From the NCBI GenBank assembly GCA_002436765.1, contig DJNI01000005.1, positions 1,074 to 18,566 on the forward strand: a DNA stretch of 17,493 nt, given 5' to 3'. Position numbers and translations under genes: made by a program. This DNA is from Clostridiales bacterium UBA6468. Its GTDB lineage: Bacteria > Bacillota > Clostridia > Oscillospirales > Oscillospiraceae. Positions 1 to 7,087 of the stretch are shown in pieces. The notes under the pieces are model-generated. The model was not told where the DNA came from, ran no database searches, and saw only the letters and a program-made list of their open reading frames with translations. The first letter of the stretch is position 1. Each line of letters starts with the position of its first letter.

Positions 1-3000
1 TCAGCTTGATGCGGTTGAGCTGATTGACCTCCGACGCGCCGGGGTCGTAGTCCACGGCCACGATGTTGGACTGGGGATAGGCTTTTTTCAGCGCCTTGAT
101 GACGCCCTTGCCCACAACGTGGTTGGGTAGGCACGCGAAGGGCTGAATGCACACGATGTTGGGCGTGCCGGAGAGAATCAGCTCCGCCATTTCTCCCGTG
201 AGGAACCACCCCTCGCCGTACTGGTTTCCGATGGAGAGGAAGGGCTTGGCCAGCTCCGCCACATTCTCAATGGGCATGGGCGGCGCAAAGCGGCGGCTCT
301 TTTTGAGGGCTTCCAGTGCGGGCTTTCGTATCAGGCGAATGGCGTCCACGCCCAGCTTCGCTGTGGCGGCGCTTGTCCAGCCCGCACCTAGAAATTCATG
401 CTTATAGTCGCCGTTGTATACGCAGTAGTTCAGGAAGTCCAGCAGGTCAGGCACCACGGCCTCCGCTCCCTCGGCTTCCAGCAGATCCACCAGATGGTTG
501 TTGGCAAGGGGCATGTACTTGACCAGAATCTCGCCCACCACGCCGACTCTCGGCTTGCGCAGAGCTTCGTCAATGGGGAGGTTGTCAAAAGCTTCCACAA
601 TGCCGCTGCAAACCGCCTTATACGACCACTTGCTCTTGCTATTTACCAGCGAATCGATGGCGATCTCCAGCCATTTCCGGTGTAAAGCGTTGGCGGAGCC
701 CTTCTCTTTCTCGTAGGGACGCACCCGGTACAGGCAGCGCATGAACAGGTCGCCGTAGACCACGCCCCGCAGCGCCGTGAGCAGCAGGCCGGGGGAGAGC
801 TTGAAGCCCTCGTTGGTCTCCATGCCGTTGGCGTTCAGGGAGATGACCGGGATATGGCTAAGTCCCGCCTTGTCCAGCGCCCGGCGGATGAAGCCCACGT
901 AGTTGCTCGCCCGGCAGCAGCCGCCGGTCTGGGTCATCATCACGGCCAGTTTATCCGTGTCGTATTTTCCGGAAAGCACCGCGTCCATGATCTGCCCCAC
1001 CACGGTGATGGAGGGGAAGCAGGCGTCGTTGTTCACGAATTTCAGCCCCATGTCGATGGCGGCGCGGTTGTCGTTGGCAAGCACTTCGATGTGATAGCCG
1101 TACTTCTTGAAAATCGGTTCCAGCAGGTCAAAGTGAATGGGGCTCATCTGGGGGGCGAGGATGGTGTAGCCGGAGAGGTACATATCCTTGGTGAATTCCG
1201 ACCGGTGATAAGCGGCGGGCTTGGGCTGGGGGCGGATGCCCCGCGCCTGACGCTGGTTCATGGCGGCCAGCAAGCTGCGGATGCGGATACGGGCGGCGCC
1301 CAGATTGTTCACCTCGTCGATTTTCAGGACGGTGTAGAGCTTGTTGCTGCCCTCCAGAATCTCGCACACCTGGTCGGTGGTAACGGCGTCCAGACCGCAG
1401 CCGAAGGAATTGAGCTGGATCAGCTCCAGATCCTCCCGATTCCGCACGAATTCCGCCGCGCTGTACAGCCGGGAATGGTAGACCCACTGGTCGTTGACCC
1501 GGAGGGGGCGCTCGGGGGTGAAATCGATGGGCAGGCTGTCTTCCGTGAGGACGGCGAGGTCGTAAGAGGCGATCATTTCCGGAATGCCGTGGTTGATCTC
1601 GGGGTCGATGTGGTAAGGCCTGCCCGCCAGAACAATGCCCCGGGCGTGATTTTCCGCCATCCATTGCAATGCTTTTTGCCCCTCTGCCCGAACGTCGGCC
1701 TTGGCGCGCTGCTGCTCCTCCCATGCCTTGTGAACGGCGGCGCGGACTTCCTTCCCATCGATGCCCCATTCTTCCTTACACAGGGCGGCCAGACGGTCGG
1801 CGGCAATTTTCTCGCTGGTAAAGGCGAGGAAGGGGCGGATGTAGCGGACCTCGCCGTCGGCGACGGCCTCCACGTTGTTTTTCAGATTCTCCGGGTAGGA
1901 GACCACGATGGGGCAGTTGTAGTGATTCTGGGCACCGGGGGTCTCCTGATGCTCGTAGAACACGCAGGGGTGGAAAATGGTCTTGACGCCTTCGTTGATG
2001 AGCCATTGCACATGGCCGTGGGAGAGCTTGGCGGGGTAGCACTCGGATTCCGAGGGGATGGACTCCATGCCAAGCTCGTAAATTTTCCGGTTGGACTTGG
2101 GGGAGAGAACCACCCGGAAGCCCAGTTCCCGGAAAAATGTTGCCCAGAAGGGGTAGTTTTCGTACATATTCAGCACTCTGGGAATGCCGATGACGCCCCG
2201 GGTGGGATTTTCCAGCGGGGGATAGTCGAACATCCGCTTCAGCTTATAGGCCATCACGTTGGGGCCTTTTCGCCCGGTTCCGGTGCCGCCTAAGCCCTTT
2301 TCACAGCGGTTGCCGGTGACGTGGCGGCGTCCGCCGGGAAATTTGTTGATGGTCAGCATACACCGGTTGGAGCAGCCGCCGCAGCGGGTGGTGGAGGTGG
2401 TGTAGGTCAGGTTCAGAATGTCGTTCAGGGGAAGGGTGGTGCTTTCCTGACCGTGATAGCGCTCCCGCGCCACCAGCGCCGCACCGAAGGCACCCATGAT
2501 GCCGGAAATATCGGGGCAGGTGGCCTCCACGCCGGCGATCTTTTCAAAGGCGCGGAGCACCGCCTGGTTGTAGAACGTGCCGCCCTGCACCACGATGTGT
2601 CTGCCAAGGTCGGCGGGGTCTGCCAGCTTGATGACCTTGTACAGGGCATTTTTGATGACGGAGTAGGCAAGTCCCGCGGAAATATCCTGCACCGTCGCGC
2701 CCTCTTTCTGGGCTTGCTTGACGTTGGAATTCATGAACACGGTGCAGCGGGTGCCGAGATCGATGGGATTTTTGGCGAACAGCGCCTCTTTGGCAAAGCC
2801 CTCGGCGCTGTAGCCAAGGGAATTGGCAAAGTTTTCGATGAAGGAGCCGCAGCCGGAGGAGCAGGCTTCGTTCAGCAGTATGGTGTCCACGCTGCCGTTT
2901 TTCAGCTTGACGCACTTCATGTCCTGCCCGCCGATGTCCAGCACGCAGTCCACCTCCGGGTCAAAAAATGCGGCGGCGGTGCAGTGGGCAATGGTCTCCA

Positions 3001-4189
3001 CCTCGCCCTCGTCTAAGCAGAAAGCGGACTTTAAGAGGGATTCTCCATAGCCCGTGGAGCAGGAGCGGGCGATGCGCGCACCCTCGGGCAGCTCATCCCG
3101 GAGCCGCGCCATGGCCTCCATGGCGGTGCGGATGGGATTGCCCTGATTGTTGGCGTAGTAGGAAAAAAGAAGCTGGCCGTCGCTGCCGATGAGCGCCACC
3201 TTCGTGGTGGTGGAACCGGCGTCGATGCCCAGGAAGCACTCACCCCGATACTGAGGCAGGCTTTCCCGACGGACGACGGCTTTGCCGTGGCGGGCGCAGA
3301 AGGCCTGATGGTCTTCCCGGGTGGCAAACAAGGGATCAAGGCGCTTTAATTCAAAAGCCATTTCCACGCCCCTGTCCAGCCGGTCGATCAGGCCGTCCAT
3401 GCTGACGGCTTCGGCGTCACCGGATTCCAGCGCCGCGCCCATGGCGGCAAACAGGTGAGAGTTTTCCGGGTCAACGGTGGTTTCGTCGGTGAGCTTCAGG
3501 GTGCGGATAAAGGCCTTTTTCAGCTCCGGCAGGAAGTGCAGAGGACCGCCCAGAAATGCCACACACCCCCGGATGGGCTTGCCGCAGGCAAGGCCGGAGA
3601 TGGTCTGGTTGACCACGGCCTGAAAAATGGAAGCGGCCAGGTCGGCGGTGGTCGCGCCTTCGTTGATCAGGGGCTGGATGTCGGTTTTCGCAAACACGCC
3701 GCACCGGGCGGCGATGGGGTAAATTTCCTGATAATGCTCTGCCTGCGCGTTCAGTCCGGCGGCGTCGGTCTGGAGCAGGGACGCCATCTGGTCAATGAAA
3801 GAGCCGGTGCCCCCGGCACAGACGCCGTTCATCCGTTCTTCCAGCCCGCCCCGGAAATAAATGATCTTGGCGTCCTCGCCGCCCAGCTCAATGGCCACGT
3901 CGGTCTGGGGCGCGACGGCCTGCAATGCGGAAGCGACGGCCACCACCTCCTGCACGAAGCCGATGCCCATGGCCTTGCCCAGATTGATGGATCCGGAGCC
4001 TGTGATCTTCACCTGCAAAAGGCAGGAGCCGACCTGTTCCCGGGCTTCGGCAAGGAGCTGGCGCAGCGTCTGCTGGGTATGGGCGCAGTGGCGGCGGTAC
4101 TGCCCGAACAGGATCTTTCCGTTTTCGTCCAGCAGAACGAGCTTGACGGTGGTTGAGCCGATGTCGATACCGGCGCGATATGTATTCAT
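1..4189 (-). CDS. Giant fused 2-hydroxyacyl-CoA dehydratase activase / HgdB-like protein (tandem BadF/BcrA-type ATPases, DUF2229), C-terminus cut by window edge
   Basis: An uninterrupted reading frame of about 1396 codons runs off the left edge; family members are about 1400-1430 residues, so only a short C-terminus is missing. Domain 1 begins near residue 6 with the phosphate-binding motif GIDIGSTTVK; its cluster cysteines are Cys124 (VCAGGTGSF) and Cys163 (RCGVF). Domain 2 begins near residue 321 (GIDAGSTTTK), with Cys443 (ACSSGCGSF) and Cys482 (RCTVF). A four-cysteine region follows (Cys603, 606, 610, 629; CGGCSNRC then GNRCEKG), leading into a DUF2229/HgdB-like region with SFGCGLDA (Cys931), NDACFPS (Cys1057), TGGCCRASNY (Cys1091/1092) and CIQPFACLPN (Cys1347/1353). 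Known activases use ATP to inject electrons at low potential into an iron-sulfur dehydratase. Here both parts are in one chain, so a self-contained ATP-driven reductase or dehydratase is inferred; the substrate is unknown. The start at 4189 is preferred because GGAG lies 9 nt upstream; ATG at 4204 is an in-frame alternative. The gene is monocistronic on its 5' side. Confidence 0.95.
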   Translation of the reverse strand, partial: MNTYRAGIDIGSTTVKLVLLDENGKILFGQYRRHCAHTQQTLRQLLAEAREQVGSCLLQVKITGSGSINLGKAMGIGFVQEVVAVASALQAVAPQTDVAIELGGEDAKIIYFRGGLEERMNGVCAGGTGSFIDQMASLLQTDAAGLNAQAEHYQEIYPIAARCGVFAKTDIQPLINEGATTADLAASIFQAVVNQTISGLACGKPIRGCVAFLGGPLHFLPELKKAFIRTLKLTDETTVDPENSHLFAAMGAALESGDAEAVSMDGLIDRLDRGVEMAFELKRLDPLFATREDHQAFCARHGKAVVRRESLPQYRGECFLGIDAGSTTTKVALIGSDGQLLFSYYANNQGNPIRTAMEAMARLRDELPEGARIARSCSTGYGESLLKSAFCLDEGEVETIAHCTAAAFFDPEVDCVLDIGGQDMKCVKLKNGSVDTILLNEACSSGCGSFIENFANSLGYSAEGFAKEALFAKNPIDLGTRCTVFMNSNVKQAQKEGATVQDISAGLAYSVIKNALYKVIKLADPADLGRHIVVQGGTFYNQAVLRAFEKIAGVEATCPDISGIMGAFGAALVARERYHGQESTTLPLNDILNLTYTTSTTRCGGCSNRCMLTINKFPGGRRHVTGNRCEKGLGGTGTGRKGPNVMAYKLKRMFDYPPLENPTRGVIGIPRVLNMYENYPFWATFFRELGFRVVLSPKSNRKIYELGMESIPSESECYPAKLSHGHVQWLINEGVKTIFHPCVFYEHQETPGAQNHYNCPIVVSYPENLKNNVEAVADGEVRYIRPFLAFTSEKIAADRLAALCKEEWGIDGKEVRAAVHKAWEEQQRAKADVRAEGQKALQWMAENHARGIVLAGRPYHIDPEINHGIPEMIASYDLAVLTEDSLPIDFTPERPLRVNDQWVYHSRLYSAAEFVRNREDLELIQLNSFGCGLDAVTTDQVCEILEGSNKLYTVLKIDEVNNLGAARIRIRSLLAAMNQRQARGIRPQPKPAAYHRSEFTKDMYLSGYTILAPQMSPIHFDLLEPIFKKYGYHIEVLANDNRAAIDMGLKFVNNDACFPSITVVGQIMDAVLSGKYDTDKLAVMMTQTGGCCRASNYVGFIRRALDKAGLSHIPVISLNANGMETNEGFKLSPGLLLTALRGVVYGDLFMRCLYRVRPYEKEKGSANALHRKWLEIAIDSLVNSKSKWSYKAVCSGIVEAFDNLPIDEALRKPRVGVVGEILVKYMPLANNHLVDLLEAEGAEAVVPDLLDFLNYCVYNGDYKHEFLGAGWTSAATAKLGVDAIRLIRKPALEALKKSRRFAPPMPIENVAELAKPFLSIGNQYGEGWFLTGEMAELILSGTPNIVCIQPFACLPNHVVGKGVIKALKKAYPQSNIVAVDYDPGASEVNQLNRIKL

Positions 4190-4198
4190 GATCTGTTT

Positions 4199-4202
4199 CT
4201 CC
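4199..4202 (-). promoter_or_regulatory. Ribosome binding site deciding the start of the activase fusion gene
   Basis: On the minus strand GGAG lies 9 nt before the ATG at 4189. It overlaps an upstream in-frame ATG at 4204, whose own upstream CAGAGG abuts the codon with no spacing. This favours the 4189 start (protein beginning MNTYRAG) over 4204 (MEKQIMNTY). The motif is short, so the call is moderate. Confidence 0.5.
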
Positions 4203-4243
4203 ATCCTCTGATTTTTATCATACATATACAAAAAATATATCGT

Positions 4244-4252
4244 ATTATAGCA
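4244..4252 (-). promoter_or_regulatory. Extended -10 promoter for the activase fusion gene
   Basis: On the minus strand the sequence TGCTATAAT is a perfect -10 hexamer (4244-4249) with the TGn extension (4250-4252). It lies about 55 bp upstream of the start at 4189 in an AT-rich stretch. The -35 position at 17 bp spacing (4267-4272, CACTTT) is poor, which fits an extended -10 promoter. It lies between the upstream operon's terminator and this gene, so the gene has its own transcription start, near 4237. Confidence 0.65.
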
Positions 4253-4315
4253 AATGCGTTGTAAACAAAGTGTGAATGGATGGAGAAATTTCACCGATTC
4301 TTTACAAAAAAGAAT

Positions 4316-4346
4316 GGGTCGGCCACCAGAAAATGGTGACCGACCC
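4316..4346 (-). terminator. Rho-independent terminator of the exporter/surface-protein operon
   Basis: The arms 4316-4328 and 4334-4346 form a 13-bp stem with one non-Watson-Crick position and a 5-nt loop. On the minus strand the stem is followed by a T-rich run (ATTCTTTTTTG). It begins 5 bp after the stop codon of the GLUG surface-protein gene (stop at 4352-4354), as expected for the end of that operon. The plus strand has no gene ending here. Confidence 0.88.
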
Positions 4347-4351
4347 AAAAG

Positions 4352-7087
4352 TCAGGTGTCTTCGCTTGTGGCAGAAGCGTCCGCTTTTGCGGCCTTCTTC
4401 TTTTTGCGGTGACGGCGAATCAGAAGGATGACCGCCAGCAGCACGATCAAGGCCGCGCCGCCGGCGCCGGTGATGGGCAGCCATGGGATCGATTTTTTCA
4501 TTGACCCGATCAGGCAGAAGCTCTGATCGCCGTCTTCGATGGCAAAGACCAGATAGCTGCCGTCCTGGGTGTGGGAAACCTCCCGCCAGCCTCCGTCTGC
4601 GCCCTGTACCATGACGCGGACATTTTTCTGCTGCGTCTCCGGCAGATAGCGAAGAGTATCGGCTGTTCCGGCGGGGAGGGTAAAGGCGTAGCCCTCCAGG
4701 AATTTGTCGTGCACACCCGGAGCGGGACCCTTTCCCATCCTGGTCAGCTGGATGGTGGCATTGCCGGAGAACTGACCCTGTGCCAGCAGCGTTGGCAGAT
4801 CGCTTTCCCCCAGAGCCTCGCTCTGTACCGTCTCCAGCTCCGGGGTGTATACTGCCCGGAAGGAAACGTCAAAGCGGATGTCGGTCAGGTCGGCGTCCGC
4901 AAGGCCGTCCCACCGGCCGACGTAGCCGGTCTTTTCGGGCAGCTTGGGAATGCCGTCCGGAGACAGCGACTCGCCGGGGGTGAGGGTGACGGTGTGCACC
5001 ATGCCGTCGTCGTAGACAAAGCGAACGGAGACGACCTTGAAGACGGGGTCAAGCCCTTCCAGTGCGACAAAATCGTCGTAGGCAAGGGACTGGGCGGTGT
5101 CAGCGTAGCTCACGCCGTCAATGGCACCGATGTCGGAACCGACGGTGTAGTAATAGTTCCCGGCGACGGTTTCCTCCTCCGATTCCTCGCTGTCGTCGTC
5201 ATCCTTCTTGAGAAATCCGGTACGTTCGCCCCGCATACCCAGAACCGCGCCGGTCTTCTCGGAGCCTGTGAGCTGCACCATGCTGCGGCAGTCGGTGACG
5301 GTAAGACCCTCGCCCGCAATGCCGCCCACGTAGGCCTTGCCGGTGATGTCGGATTTTGCGCTGCACTGGCGGACATATCCGCTGCTCTTGCCAACGACGC
5401 CGCCTACGTAATCGGCGTCCGATGCGTCAATGCGGCCGGTGCTGAGGCAGTCCTTTGCAAGCCCCAGTGCCATCCAGCCTGCAATGCCGCCTACGTTTTC
5501 CCGCTTCGCCGTGACGCTGCCGCTGTTCTCGCAGCCGAGGACCACGGCGCGCAGCTGGGCATCAAAGTTCAGGGAATCGTCCCCGCTGATCTGGAGATCG
5601 CTTTCCGGGTCGAGGTCGTTCTCGAAGGCGATGGCGCCCACTACGCCGCCCGCATTCAGGTCGGCCAGAACCGAGCCGGAATTGGTGCATTTTTCCACCT
5701 TGCCGGAGAGAATTTCCGCGGCATCCCGGTCGGAAATGTCCTCAATGGTGCCCCCCAGGTTCTCGGAGGCGTTGCCGATGGTGGCGCTCATGGCGCTGAG
5801 CTGGCCGGCAAGGGAGCCAATGGTGCGGTTAAGGGAACTCGTCGTATCGATGACGGAATCCATAATGCCGTTCAGGGAGGAACGGGCAGAGGCAAGGCTG
5901 CTGCTGACGTTGTTGATGGCTGCGTCGATGGTGTCCTGATCGGGGGGATAGGGGTCGTCCCCGTCGGGCAGCAGTGTGTCGACTGCATCCTTGGCGTCCG
6001 TGAGGGAGTCATACAGGTTACCCACCTGCGTGCCCACATCCGAATTGCCGTCGTGAATGGTGGAGAGCGCCTGACCCGTCAGATCGCTTACGGCGCCCAG
6101 CTGGGACTGGAGGAGCTGCATTGTATCTTCGGCGTACTCGATAAGGGTGGTCGGCTCCATCTGACCGACGATGCCGCCCACTTCCTTGCGGCCGTAGACC
6201 TGGGCAAAGTTCTCGCATCTGTACAGATATCCGCTCTGGGTCCCGGCAATGCCGCCGACGTTGTAGCCCATGTGCTGATAGCCAACATTGCCCCGGTTTT
6301 TGCTCTGGCGGATGATACCGCTGCTGGTGCCGGCGATGCCGCCGATGTCCGTCACGGTGCCGGCGGATTCGCTTCCGACGATGGTGCTGAGGGAAATGTC
6401 GGAAAGCGCCACCTGATTTTCCTCCGCGGTGGTGTTGACCTGGGAGCGATTGTTGCAGCTGCGGATGACGCCCTGATTATTTCCTGCGATGCCCCCCGTC
6501 CGGTGCTTGCCGGTGACGACACCGCTTGCATGGCAGCTGTCGAGAATGCCGGTGACGGCGTTGATGCCGACGACGCCGCCCACATCCTCCGCGCCGGAAA
6601 CCGTGCCGTCAAAGAAGCAGTTCAGGATGTTACCGGCATTGTGTCCGGCAATGCCGCCCACGGCGCTGCGGCTCCCGTCAGGGATGACTTTTCCCGAAAC
6701 CGTGAGATCCCGGATCAGCGCGGAATCGTCAACATAGCGGAATAGCCCCATGTTGGAGCCGTCCTGAGTGATGCTGAGGCCGGAGACGGTGTGACCGTTT
6801 CCGTCAAAACTGCCGCAGAAAATGGGAATTCCGGCAAAATCGGCGCCGGCAAGGTCGATATCCGCCATGAGAATTACGTGTAAGTTCCGGCTGTAGCTGT
6901 CCAGACGGCAGCTTTCCGCGAATTCCAGAAACTGCTGCCGGCGGAAGATGCGCAGGGTCGTTCCTTCGTCGCCGGATGGCGTCTCATCGGCGTTTTGCGT
7001 TTCTGCGGCCAGTACCGTCACCGGCAGGCTGAGAACGAGAAGCAGACACAGCAGGAGCGCGGAAATTCGTTTCATCAGGTTACGCAT
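4352..7087 (-). CDS. Secreted GLUG-repeat surface protein with coiled-coil insert and LPXTG-type (LPITG) wall anchor
   Basis: The 911-residue product starts with a signal peptide (basic MRNLMKR, hydrophobic 8-26, probable cleavage after VLA at 27). Residues about 143-310 hold six GLUG-type repeats (VGGIAG, VGGVVG, TGGIAG, IGGIAG and similar, often followed by a turn and Cys). Residues about 312-462 are a Ser/Ala/Leu-rich, glycine-spaced, probably coiled-coil segment. Repeats resume at about 479-617 (AGGVVG, VGGIAG, VGGVVG, VGGIAG, TGAVLG). After an acidic linker (about 628-639) come probable beta domains. The protein ends in LPITG (870-874), a 16-residue hydrophobic segment, a basic cluster (RRHRKKKK) and a 13-residue tail. 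GLUG proteins are generally beta-solenoid adhesin-like surface proteins; sortase attachment is inferred from LPITG. AAGGAGG lies 8 nt before the ATG (7096-7102), inside the end of the exporter gene, which overlaps by 8 bp. Translational coupling and joint function with that exporter are likely. No catalytic motif was seen. Confidence 0.93.
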   Translation of the reverse strand: MRNLMKRISALLLCLLLVLSLPVTVLAAETQNADETPSGDEGTTLRIFRRQQFLEFAESCRLDSYSRNLHVILMADIDLAGADFAGIPIFCGSFDGNGHTVSGLSITQDGSNMGLFRYVDDSALIRDLTVSGKVIPDGSRSAVGGIAGHNAGNILNCFFDGTVSGAEDVGGVVGINAVTGILDSCHASGVVTGKHRTGGIAGNNQGVIRSCNNRSQVNTTAEENQVALSDISLSTIVGSESAGTVTDIGGIAGTSSGIIRQSKNRGNVGYQHMGYNVGGIAGTQSGYLYRCENFAQVYGRKEVGGIVGQMEPTTLIEYAEDTMQLLQSQLGAVSDLTGQALSTIHDGNSDVGTQVGNLYDSLTDAKDAVDTLLPDGDDPYPPDQDTIDAAINNVSSSLASARSSLNGIMDSVIDTTSSLNRTIGSLAGQLSAMSATIGNASENLGGTIEDISDRDAAEILSGKVEKCTNSGSVLADLNAGGVVGAIAFENDLDPESDLQISGDDSLNFDAQLRAVVLGCENSGSVTAKRENVGGIAGWMALGLAKDCLSTGRIDASDADYVGGVVGKSSGYVRQCSAKSDITGKAYVGGIAGEGLTVTDCRSMVQLTGSEKTGAVLGMRGERTGFLKKDDDDSEESEEETVAGNYYYTVGSDIGAIDGVSYADTAQSLAYDDFVALEGLDPVFKVVSVRFVYDDGMVHTVTLTPGESLSPDGIPKLPEKTGYVGRWDGLADADLTDIRFDVSFRAVYTPELETVQSEALGESDLPTLLAQGQFSGNATIQLTRMGKGPAPGVHDKFLEGYAFTLPAGTADTLRYLPETQQKNVRVMVQGADGGWREVSHTQDGSYLVFAIEDGDQSFCLIGSMKKSIPWLPITGAGGAALIVLLAVILLIRRHRKKKKAAKADASATSEDT

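Noticed and set aside
854..2293. Long plus-strand open frame (479 codons) antisense to the activase fusion gene
   Set aside because: The minus-strand frame carries recognisable motifs and cysteine sites throughout; the plus-strand translation has low complexity (rich in G, V, H) with no family motif and is a shadow of GC-rich codon use.
4571..6745. Very long plus-strand open frame (724 codons) antisense to the GLUG surface-protein gene
   Set aside because: Its A/G/V/D-rich translation mirrors the complementary GLUG repeats; no suitable ribosome binding site was noticed, and the minus strand has signal peptide, repeats and anchor.
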